Shown one piece after another: positions 21,157-32,500 of a DNA stretch of 64,000 bases (its first letter is position 1; each line of letters begins with the position of its first letter). This DNA is from Acholoe squamosa (Eukaryota > Annelida > Polychaeta > Phyllodocida > Polynoidae). The stretch is from positions 13,175,501 to 13,239,500 of the forward strand of contig OX439041.1 in the NCBI GenBank assembly GCA_949317995.1. Reading direction: 5' to 3'. The notes below the pieces were generated by a model that was not told the origin of the DNA, did not search any database, and saw only the letters and a program-made list of their open reading frames with translations. Position numbers and translations under genes: made by a program.

Positions 21157-21345
21157 TCCCAGGTAACAAAAAACGTTGATTAACGTTTACTGGTGGTTAG
21201 TTGGACTAACATTTGTTTGAAAATATTGTTTCAACGTTGATTTGAGGTTATTCAGAAAACGTTTTTTTTTTTTTCATAGATGTTGGTGTTACCTTTAAAG
21301 AATGTTAACCAGATAACGTTTTACCCGAAAGTTGTCAATGTCTGA
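21157..21345. repeat. AACGTT-type element, partial
   Basis: Begins CCCAGGTAACAAAAAACG and continues TTGATTAACGTTTACTGG and GTTAGTTGGACTAACATTTG, matching the reverse complement of the right end of 31,409-32,315. The opposite end is not found nearby; weak AACGTT units recur at 23,935-24,040. Confidence 0.55.
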
Positions 21346-22307
21346 GTTGGTGGACATTGGTGTCCTCAGCGTTAGAACCTTAGAAGGGGAGTGCTGTTAT
21401 GACTTCATTGATCCTAGTTTAGGTTGCTGATACTACCGACCAGTTTTGGTGACCAGAATTGTGGCGCATTCGATATCAGAAAATCGCGACCACTTTTTAG
21501 CGACCAATATATTCTGTGTTTAGAGACCTAAATGGAGATATGACCATCAGTACTAACGGCAGCTTTTCCTGACATTGATCATGCATGCTGCCAACATCAC
21601 AGTGCATTGAGGATGAACAGTGTTTGATCAATTTTAAGCTACAGATCATATTCTCAGTAATTGGCCTCCCAACTACTCACAGTTTGTTTGTAATGTTATT
21701 ACAAACGTATGAGGTCTATTTATCTATTTGAAATAAACTCTTTCCTAAATATTTCATTTGGAGGATAACAGCCCTACAATCATTTTGTGATGTAAATACC
21801 ACAATATAATATTAGAGGAGCAAGTAGTAAACAAACGTAAAATCCTACATAAAAGTTTAATTAAGGAGAAAGAATGAGAAATATATAAAATCGCAAATAT
21901 ATTCTTTGTGAACTATAGCAAAGAATTTTCTTCATAAATATCTTTGGTGAACTCTGTTTTATTATCATGGCACAGTGCATCACTTTGTCTCTTTATACAT
22001 AGTCTTCTCTGTTTCTAGGTCGCCCACCAAGTTTGATTCTATCCAATTTGGGCGAAGATTGTAAATAATTTGGCCGCTTAAATTTGTAACTTTGGTCACG
22101 GTTTTAGCCTTAATGTATTCATGAATCTTTATAACGATTCACTTTGATGACATTTTCTATTCTATCTTAGAACAATGGTGTTAGACTGCTTACATCATCA
22201 CCTCATGTGAGTACTAATCACCTGTGTATCAAACTCTTTCTTTAACTGTGGAAACCTGCCCCTCAATAGCTCCTGTTGATTTTATCCTTCCTTTTAAGAC
22301 ATCTACA
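21346..22307. other. gene-free stretch
   Basis: AT-rich, no ORF of note, no recognised repeat. Confidence 0.4.
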
Positions 22308-22640
22308 GGGGTATCGTGTAAAGAAGTAAACCAATGTCTGCCTAAACACAGACCCAGTCACAAAATACAATATAAAGTTAATGCTCTTGTTTATATAATC
22401 CATTTTATTAGCTATGATAACCACTAGGCTTTGATGAAATTATCTCCAATCAAGAAGATTGCAAACAGGACGAATAAGAAATTACATCTCCATAGGTAAT
22501 GTTGTCACAAGAAAAACTAATGAGCTAGCGAGCATTGACATGGTCAGACTCTTAATACTGGCAGATGGTCTTTGCTGTGGTGTCTGATGTTGGATTCTGA
22601 AATGTCTCTGTGAATTCAACTTTTTCTGCATCAGACAATT
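22308..22640 (-). pseudogene. GPCR TM6-TM7 fragment
   Basis: Minus strand translation gives SASIKSLTMSMLASSLVFLV (start of TM6) and, nearer 22,320-22,390, DYINKSINFILYFVTGSVFR (TM7 with the NxxxY-like core). The intervening sequence is decayed. The order relative to the TM1-TM2 fragment shows it belongs to a different copy. Confidence 0.6.
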
Positions 22641-22658
22641 TAAAACAACACCTTTTTT

Positions 22659-22766
22659 CACTATTCGGCAGATGGACTAAAAGGTGACATTCACTATTCA
22701 GCAGATGGACTAAAAGGTGACATTCACTATTAAGCAGATGGACTAAAAGGTGACATTCACTATTCC
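22659..22766 (+). repeat. 33-bp minisatellite, 3.3 copies
   Basis: Unit CACTATTCGGCAGATGGACT plus AAAAGGTGACATT, starting at 22659, 22692 and 22725, with one or two substitutions among copies. Confidence 0.88.
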
Positions 22767-23377
22767 ATCCTAATAAATTGTGGATGTGTAGTATACATGT
22801 ATGTAAATTCCTTCAATTAGGCTCAATAAGATATACTCAGTATTACTCCAGTTAATTGTACAATAGCTCTAGTTTTACATAGCATCATGATAATAGTTCA
22901 ATTAGCTCAAGGGGATTTTGTAGCCACAGTAGGATGTAACTTTGCATAAGCTTATGGGTATGAAATCCAAAGAAAATACAGATCGTCTAAAGGCCAGTTT
23001 GGATATAGCATTTCTAGTACTAATCAATAGTAATCTGCTAAGTACACATGTACAATCTTTATGAGAAATTGTGCTCATCTTTATTGCTTATTTGCCGGAG
23101 TCACTTAATAACTACATACTTCATATCTTGCATTGTCTTACTCTCATACTCTATACTAAATGTAATAAGTAATTATGCATGTGTTTCAGCCTGTTTATAT
23201 CTTGTTATCCGCTGTGTCACTGTTGTGTGACCATAAAGTCCTATGGTAGTCTTGTATTTTTTGTACATAATGCATATTTTCTTTACCTGTTTGACCTCAT
23301 TTCATCATGAACATTCATAGATGTCATAATGTGAAAATAACTAGATTTGAAACAGATGAATTGGATGAGGAATCACC

Positions 23378-23383
23378 TTTATT
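23378..23383 (-). terminator. candidate poly(A) signal of gene A
   Basis: AATAAA on the minus strand (TTTATT on plus), about 170 nt beyond the gene A stop codon. No closer AATAAA is seen. Position is plausible but unproven. Confidence 0.35.
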
Positions 23384-23550
23384 GTCATTATCCACTTTTT
23401 GTTAAATTGTGTCGGACAATAAAATTAATTTTCAAACCTCAAAAAAAATATACAATGGTGTTGTATAGGTATTGCATTTTTTTGGTATAATATGTCTGCA
23501 AATGAAAGTTTGTCAAAAACTTTGCTTTGCTGACGTAGTTGGTCAGAGTT

Positions 23551-26500
23551 TCATATCTCTCCTGATGGGTCCGTATCTGCAGTTTCCTCAATTATGCTGG
23601 CGTGTCTTTGCTCAGAGGCAGGGGCATTGGGAATACTGTCTGTCCATGACCAGTTGATGTTGTAAGGGTCTCCACACTTTGTTGGTGCACAAGCAATAAA
23701 GTTAACGAATGTGGACAGTCGGTGTATGAGCATGGAGGAGAATTGGATTGCAAGGACGAAGCTGAACACAACCAGGAAAGACACACCTGATTGGATGAAG
23801 AGAAAATACTGGTAATATTTTTCCTACTCTTTCTTCTGCTCTAATAGAATCACTTTTTAATAAATATAGAGCGTAGCTATGTTTAGATGTCAGAATAACC
23901 TTTTTCTATCAAAATGAAAAGATTTTCATAAATTGAACGTTAAAAAACAGTTTTTATGGAATACATAGAAATTGTGATTTGACGTTGTTTCAAATGTTAG
24001 CAAAACCTCATGAACTGAACAACAATGTTTTATAACGTTAGAAAAAAAGGATAAAGTGCAGGAGCACTATAAGTATAGCCGCTGGGGTAGTCACTAACGC
24101 TGGTCCAGGGGGCCTGTAATTTTGGTCCCGGCCCAGTTTTCTGCAGAATTCTTTTTAAGCAAGCTTTTGGGAACTATGTAATACGGAGCCCCTAATAGGA
24201 CATACCAAAAATAAAATTTCCACAAAAAAAAATATTCTTGCGGAAACTGAACAATTCTTGCGGAAACTGAGCAATTCTTGCGGAAACTGAAAATTCTTGC
24301 GGACACTGAACAATTCTTGCTGGTACCAAACAATTCTTGTGGGTTCAAGAAAGATTTTATTGGAGGAAAAAAAGACTTTTTGGTAGGTGAATGCATAATT
24401 CTAGCATCCACAAGGATAATTCTAGCACCTACAAGAATTCTTTGTGCACCCACAAGAACTCTTTGTGTACCTGCAAAAATGTTCCTGTACCTGCAGTAAT
24501 CTTCCAGTACCTGCAGGAATCTTCCAGTATCCACAGGAATCTTCCAGTACCCGCAGGAATATTTTTTTCATGAAAAAAATCTTTTTGGTATTGTTCAGTG
24601 TCCGCAAGAATTGTTCAGTATCCGCAAGAATATTTTTTCTAGTGAAAAATTGTTTTGGTACATATAGACTTTGTTCAGTACCCGCAAGAATTCTTCAGCA
24701 CCCGCAAGAATTCTTCAGTACCCGCAAGAATTCTTCAGTATCCGCAAGAATATTTTTTCAGGGGAAAAATTATTTGTGGTATGTCCTTTTAGGGGCTCTG
24801 TACGTAGCCAACCCCATGTCCTTTGTAAAATTGAATGTTTTCTAAAATTTTTTTTTTTTACTTATGTTTCGGCACCACAAAGAATTCGTTATCAGATGAA
24901 AAAAAAAATTTGCAACCACAAAAAAATATTTCTGCACCTATAAGAATGCCCCTGTACCCGCAAGAATACCCCTGTATCCGCAAGAATTCTCCTGTATCCG
25001 CAGGAATGTTCCTGTACCCGCAGGAATTCTTTTTATGAACAAAAAAAAATCTTTTTGGTATGTCCTATTAGGGGCTCCATGTATAATTACGGAGCCCCTA
25101 ATAGGACATACCAAAAATAAAATTTCCACAAAAAAAATATTCTTGCGGAAACTGAACAATTCTTGCGGAAACTGAGCAATTCTTGCGGAAACTGAACAAT
25201 TCTTGCGGAAACTGAACAATTCTTGCGGATACTGAACAATTCTTCCGGATACTGAACAATTCTTGCAGATACTGAACAATTCCTGCAGATACTGTATTAT
25301 TCAGCCCCTAATAGGACATATCAAAAATAATTATTTTTTCTGAAAAAATCATTCTTGCGGGTACTGGGATATTCTTGCGGGTACTGGGATTTTCTTGCGG
25401 GTACTGGGATATTCTTGTGGGTACTGAACAATTCTTCCGGATACTGAACACTTCTTGCGGGTACAGAATAATTCTTGCATGAAAAAAAGTCTGTTCCTGT
25501 TTCCGCAGAAATGTTCCTGTTTCCGCAGGAATGTCCCTGTTTCCGCAGGAATGGCCCTGTTTCCGCAGGAATGTCCCTGTTTCCGCAGGAATGTCCCTGT
25601 ACCCGCAGGAATATATTTTGCATGAAAAAAAATCTTTTTAGTATGTCCTATTAGGGGCTCCGTAGCACTACGATCTTTGGATTTGGTGTTTGGTTTGACA
25701 TAAATAATCATGTTTTATGAATTTAGAATATTTGTTCTTGTCGCTGCTGTCAAGTAGATATATGAGGCATTAGTGTCTGCTCCTATAAAAGTATTCAGAC
25801 TTGTTCATACCAAGCGCATTGGTCCCGGACAGGTCGAGCTGACTCATTGGTGCCAGTGCCAGGATGAAGATAATCCAAAGTGTGTTGGCCACCCCAAACA
25901 CCACCAGCACAGTGTCACGCAGCTCTGATAACTTCTCTGTAATGAGGAGATGAAACCTTTAAAGAGTTGTTAATGCATTGGAGCATCATGCCCATTTTTC
26001 GTATTGATGCAGCGATGAAGTGCTGGAGTGTTAGCTCACGATCACTTCATTGGAGCATCATGCCGACCCCTGTAGGGTTGACCCCCCCACCACCACCACC
26101 ACCCATGTTGTATTATATACACAGCCCTCCCCACTAAGGACCACGTTGTATGTATACCCTGCATGTATTCTGTTTAAAATAGTACTAATTACCTGTTTTA
26201 ACCTCCAGGACTAAAGAGGATTAATGTAGATTTAAGGAGGAGCTAATACCAGTGGAATTCTGAACCCCGCCCCCCCCCCTGAAGAAAAAAAATCACTGAT
26301 TTTGCAAATTCTCCCCCTCCCCCATCAGTATAGGTTACATACCAGTTCATGATATTAGCTGATATCAACATACTTTCCTAGTTTTGCAATTCAAAGGCAT
26401 ATGACGATAAAAAGTTGTCTATTGGCACATTTTACCGATATTTCATAAATTCATTCGTTAAACACACAGTTGTGCTGCAATACCTTTAAGTTCATTGTCA

Positions 26501-29500
26501 TCAGAGAAAGCGGGTGATGTTGGGAGCAGCTTTTCATCTCTCAGATCTGTCCAGAATGCATTCTCTCTGTCACCCAGGCAACTGGTCTCCAGCCGCTCCA
26601 GTTCGACCTTCGCTCGACCTTGGAGTATCTCAGCTGTCATAAAAAGTAGGAAAATTATAGGATATTTTGGCAATTCAATATTTCGAAAATGGTGTTTGGA
26701 CTTTCTGGGATTCGAACCTGGGACTGCCAGGCCTCTAGGATCATTGAGCTACAAGCCCTCATCTGCCATCTTCAACCTACTGACCACACCTGCTAGCCAT
26801 TTCTCAAACACTACGATCCTACCCCTGTCCCTCCGATTCCAACCACCCCTACGATCCAGTCCAATCATAGTGATTGACCCTTGGTGATTATGTATTACCT
26901 ACGATTGCCTATACAGGTGCATGTCTTTTTCCTCTGTATCTGCTCTAATCGTAGTGATTGACCCTTCCAATGAAGAATTCATGGAATACCTATATAAGGT
27001 GCATTAGGAGCTTAGCAGTTGAAATTGCGTTCAACAAATATCACTATTTCACAGAAGCAGTGGCTTACATCCATATTATTACAGTTTGTCAATTGCATTT
27101 ATATATTCATTGAATTCTTGTGGAAATTATTTTCTTATTTCAAATGTGTGTCTTGATTAATACACAAGTATACATGTCTATACATTAGAGTTATCTCTAC
27201 TCTTATTAACCCACCTTCTGTGGGATATTTCAGTTTCTTCATTGCCAGCAAGAGCCGCTTCAGATGACCTGAAAAAAAAACAGCGGTTGAATTAACAAAA
27301 TGAAAATTTATACATATAATGTTTGCAAAAAGATGAAGACAATCTACACTTAATCAGCAACTTTTTTTGTAAAAGGACTGGGGGTGAACATACCTCCAAA
27401 TCCATTAGCCCTGGGGCAGTTACAAGTACCGTAATCTCCCGCATATAAGGCGCGTCTCATACACGAATCAGAACATGGATGTGTCTTATACGCGGGAGGC
27501 AGGCTGCCTTGAGTTGGGGGTGCACCTTATATGCAGGGTACCCTCAATTACCAATTCAGACCAGGTCGGTCGAATTTTATCTCACCTCGTGCCTTCCTTA
27601 AGGACATCACTCAAGGGTGAGAGGTCCCGTGGGTTGTATCTACACCGAAGTCAGATTACCCTTGTGGTGTTGTGCCCGGACCATAGTCTAATGGGGAGGG
27701 GGGATGATGGTAACCGAATCTATGGGAAGGTAGAAAGCACGCCCCTACACATTTACCGAGCCAATGGTTAACATCTGTCACTACATAGGCATAGTGACAG
27801 ATGGACAGGTCTGTCTTAAGTCATTTGTCTGCCATGACCGATGTGAGACTTTCCAGCACAGCCTAGCCTGGGCAGGGAGGAACTCAAATGACACCTTACG
27901 GCGACATTTGGGGCCACCACTGTGCCTGGAAAGGGGCGGGAACCAAACTCGCAAGCTTACCGCCCCTGAGCGGACGCAATGCCAACTGCGCCATGCCTCC
28001 CAGCCCAGACCAGCTTGTGATGCTGAGAATATAATTTTTTTGAATGCCACAAATGAGGTGTGAACAAAAGTAGAACTCTATTCTAACACTGTATCATCAA
28101 TTTCTTTATTTGTGCATTCTATAAATGTGGTGTCATGTTAGGGAAAGAACATAAATCATCACATTATCTAAATATCTTAATTCATCCGTGCATCCAATCA
28201 TATAGAAATGGTATTGTGGCTCCATCTAGCGTCAAATCATAAACATCTAGATGAATCTAAAGTCATCTGTCCACCCAATCTGATGATTATAAACAATTCT
28301 TATCTAAATGATTCATATGATGTGAAGTCATGCATGTCCTGTGTTTGCTATAATAACACCAGATTTCAGCACACCACAATATGGCAGGAGTATTGATTAT
28401 GATGCTGCATGGATTCACTTGATTAAAAGGTCAATAGTGTAAGGGTTCGTTCCCCGGGTACGTTGAGCCTCCAGAGGCCAGCTCACTTGGTGGTCACTCA
28501 CCCTATGTATACCATACCATTCCAGAGGTAGTTGGAAGGTGGAAATGTCAGTGGGGCCATGTTGGTGATAGGGTATGTCATGCCAGGGGATGTAGCTCAC
28601 CGGTAGAGTGCACGACTTGCAAGCGAGAGATGTGGGTTCAAATCCCCGTGTCTCCAGAGACGTTTTCACCAACCTCTACACTGGTGGAGACACCGAGTGG
28701 TCCTGCCCTGCAAGGGGGACTAAGATACTCGGGACCTGGGCCAGTATGGTATAGACAAGCACTTCAACTTGCTAGTGGTGAGGGACTTGGTAACAGGTGG
28801 CACCCACAGAATGTCCTTGGAACAGGAGATTGTAGTGATGTGTTTGACCCAGTACTGGTACCGTTCGGACCGGAACTGGAGGATCGGGTCTGGCGGGATA
28901 CGATTGAAGCTGGTTGGGAGAGGTGTAAGGGCTCGTTCCCCAGGTGTGTTGAGCCTCCAGATGCCAGCTCACTTGGTGGTCACTCACCCTATGTATATCA
29001 TACCGTTCCAGAGGTAGTTGGAAGGTGGAAATGTCAGTGGGGCGATGTTGGTGACAGGGTATGTTAGGCCAGGGGATGTAGCTCAGCAGTAGAGCGCTCG
29101 ACTTGCAAGTGAGAGACGCAGGTTCGAATCCCGGTGTCTCCGGAGACGTTTTTGCAGACCTCTACAATAGTATACTTGATAAAGATCTCAGTAAGTGGGG
29201 TATACATATATTTCCCAACACTTTTCTGATGAGCAGAATGGTGTGCTTCATTCAGTAGTTTATGGGTATATAAAGCACCATAGTATCAACTACACCTTTT
29301 CTTTGGTTAAATAAAATACATGACCAGTTGTGGTATTGATATCTGTAGACAATATTTGAAATCCCCCTTTGGGTTGGGTCCCTTGTGTGGACAATGCTTC
29401 TTGAGTTAGGGGTGCGCCTTATACGCGGGTTTTTCAAATATTAAACTCAGGAGCAGCAGATGCACCTTGTACGCGGTTCTGCCATCCCTGAGTTGGGGGT

Positions 29501-32500
29501 GTGCCTTGTACGTGGGCTGCGCCTTCTACGCGAGAGCTTATGGTAGTTATAAAAATAGACAAAGGTGCACGAGAACTGGTCAGCACTGAGGGTTATCACA
29601 CAAGTCGAAACCAGGTGTGATAATCCTCAGTGCTGACCAATGAGTGCTCCTTTGCATTTATCTAAGGTAAAGGGGTCGTAAGGGGGAGATTCCACAAAAA
29701 AACAATTTTTCATGTAAAATCAGTGTAAGACACATCAAACCTGTAAATATTATACATGCTTGGAAATGTAATCAATGCCTTTATCATTATCCTTCAATAA
29801 TATAACATTTTCTTATTCATGGAATGTATATGGAACAAAAAACGCTCCGTTTTTGTTCTTTTTGCTGTGAACAGAATTGGGGGATAGAAGATTGTCATAA
29901 TTCTCAGTTTTGATGAATAGAGAACAATTTTGGAAGGATTTCCGAGGGCACGTTTTTTTCTTTTGCTGATACTCCAATTATTAAGGTCTACAGAGCTGTT
30001 CAAAGTTGGGTTGTCATTCTAAAAGTGTAATATTCAAGGAAAAATGGGCGAAAACAGGTGAAAATTAAATTTTTTGGATGACAACCCAACTTTGAACAGC
30101 TCCGTAGACTTTAATAATTGGGGTATCAACAAAAGAAAAAAAGTGCCCTCAAAAATCCATCTGAAATCATTAGAAGTAACATATGACAAATTTCTATCCT
30201 ATAATGATGTTCAAAGCAAAAGAAGCTAAAAAAAAGGATGTTTTTGTTCCATTCACATTCCATAGACACCACAATTGCGCAGGATGGAAGGAAATTGATA
30301 AAGGCATTGATAATGCTTCCAACCATGTATAATAGGTCCAGATTTTTACTTATTCTACATGTCAGAATGTTTTTGTGGAAGCTGCCCCTTACGACCCCTT
30401 AATTTAGTCAGATATGTTTTCCCTGGCAGTGTGATATGGGGCAGTGTTATCACATTGGGGAATGATATGGAGGTCCTTGGTTAAACCTATGGGGCTGTTG
30501 TATTCAACTTGAGATAATGCATAATCCTGTAAATATCAACGTTCAATAATTTACCTGGTTTAATAATGCCGATCTCTTTCTTGATTTCATCTTTTGACAT
30601 GTTCTTCAGGATCTCGAGTTGTCGGCTGCTGACAATCTGCATCTTCTTGAAGTTACTCTCGTACTGTTGGAGGCCGATCAATTTCAGCCAATCCTCTACA
30701 GTTTCCTGAAAGAGTTGCACTTTGGTAATTTTAGTACTGTTCCATAGTAGAAGATCCTTGTATAAGGTGCACCCATCGCGGTGCACAGAAAATGTGACGC
30801 TGCCTGCAAGTCAAACGTCGTCAATGCAGACTACTTTAGCATGGTTCATATCCCATGATGACCTAAACTCGCCATGCTGACAATACCAAGTATACATTTT
30901 GATGGCTCATATGGTTAGGATGACGACCGAAAGTCGTCATTTTGACGAGCTGTAGATTTAGGTATTGCCAAGCTGAGGAACTTAAGTCATTTGCACTGTT
31001 TCGGACTTCTCAGGTTTTCAGTGTGGCTGATTCATCCACCCCCTATGATATACTAGATATGATGTTTTTTTACAATTTTGTTGCATTTAACTGGATAAAA
31101 AAAGGGAAATGAATAATATCAGACAAAATATCATTTTCAAGAATATGGATTTTTTCTTACCGACAAAACAGGCTCTATATTGGGTTCCCCCAGTGCACTT
31201 ATCTCAGCCAGCAGAGCTTCGCGATGAGCCTTGACCTTGACTCCCAAGGTCATGAGTTCAGCATCTGTCATACCGACCAGGAAGGACGTGTCGTCATATC
31301 CTGCATCCTCCAACATGCCTGCGTACTGATTCTGTAAGGAAAGGTGGAAAAATATTGATGTAGTATACAGGCTGGAGTCAGTAATGGAGACCTTTGTGGA
31401 GGGAGGGGCCCAGGTAACAAAATGATGTAATTTTAACGTTAAATTAACGTCATTTCCAAGTAGAAAAAACGTTCAAAGGTGGTTCAGCTTAACCTCATTT
31501 CATGGACTCAAAACAACATTGAATAAATGTTGAAAAAATGCTGATTTAACACCAGAATTCTCATGAAAATAGGCATTAAAATGACTTGACATTAACCTTG
31601 AACCAACCTCATCTTGCTCCCTATGATGCCTGCATATTAGAATAGGATATTTATTTTCTCTTTACTTTTCTTATATATTTTATAGAATAGGAAACATTTC
31701 CTCTCATCTCTTGATGCTCCAATGGTACACCAATCCTCTTTTGTAAAAGGATGATGTGTCCCATGTGTGAGAGGAGCAGCATATTGATTCATAAGGGAAG
31801 ACAGAACGGGAACAGGTTATAGAAATTCTAAATGTTTCAATAAGGGTGTCTACCACACCATGGACCATTATGCAGGGACAATTTTCATTTATTCATGGAT
31901 ATTTTTCCACCAAGATATATCTGGACATGGGATCTTGATGATAAGGTTGATACAACTAGCATATTATCATCACTCTGCTACATATCAGACAGATACCTGT
32001 GTGCAGCATCCAACCCAGTCTTACCATAACATTTCCTGCCACCTAGTGAGTCATTTGGGAACCATCAATCAACGTTTTTTAAACCAGTTAAATCAACGTT
32101 GTTTTGAGTCCACATTCTGAATGTTGATCAATGTTATTCAAGGGTTATCTGGAAAAACGTTGGCTGCTGAACCTTCTTTAAATGTTAAACCAACATTTAT
32201 GAAAAAAACGTTTTCTTAAAAACCGAAAACAACGTTTTTTAACAAATGTTAGTCCAACTAACCATCAGTGAACGTTGATTAACGTTCACCTAACGTTTCT
32301 TGTTACCTTGGGGGCTGCTTCCCGATTCCCAGTTTTAACCTCATATCACTCTGATATCAAGATTCCTAGCTGTGATATCCGAGCTATATACTTTGATATC
32401 AGAGTTATCAAACGTTAAAGTCTATGATATCAAAGTTTCCAATAAACTTGCCCAGATACTAAAAAAGGCGGGGAAATGAATGCATCATAATATCAGTCTG

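Larger units (their letters stand above)
23551..26633 (-). other. gene A exons 19-21: C-terminal tail with two membrane helices
   Basis: Exon 19 encodes a charged region (GDRENAFWTDLRDEKLLPT). Exon 20 has the helix VLVVFGVANTLWIIFILALA and exon 21 the helix VSFLVVFSFVLAIQFSSML. The protein ends with a Ser/Glu-rich tail and TGA at 23551-23553. The C-terminus is closely matched by the second gene, so it is under constraint and not a read-through. Confidence 0.85.
28438..29166 (+). mobile_element. miniature LTR element (TRIM-like) with tRNA-like sequences in both LTRs
   Basis: 729 bp in the intron between gene A exons 17 and 18, opposite to the gene. Two 243-bp repeats (28438-28680 and 28924-29166) with TG...CA ends; they look roughly 88-89 percent identical. 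A 4-bp target duplication ATAG lies at 28434-28437 and 29167-29170. The PBS starts one base after the left LTR and a purine tract (GGTTGGGAGAGG) directly precedes the right LTR. The interior is only 243 bp and non-coding. LTR length divergence is nil but sequence divergence is clear, so this insertion is older than the 8.7-kb element. Confidence 0.85.

Noticed and set aside
24184..25663. CRISPR-like repeat array
   Set aside because: Units are degenerate, contiguous without unique spacers, switch orientation, and lie in a eukaryotic intron between TIR-like ends.
28586..28656. Functional host tRNA-Ala gene
   Set aside because: T stem and anticodon region are damaged and it sits inside an LTR; retained only as a tRNA-like LTR component.
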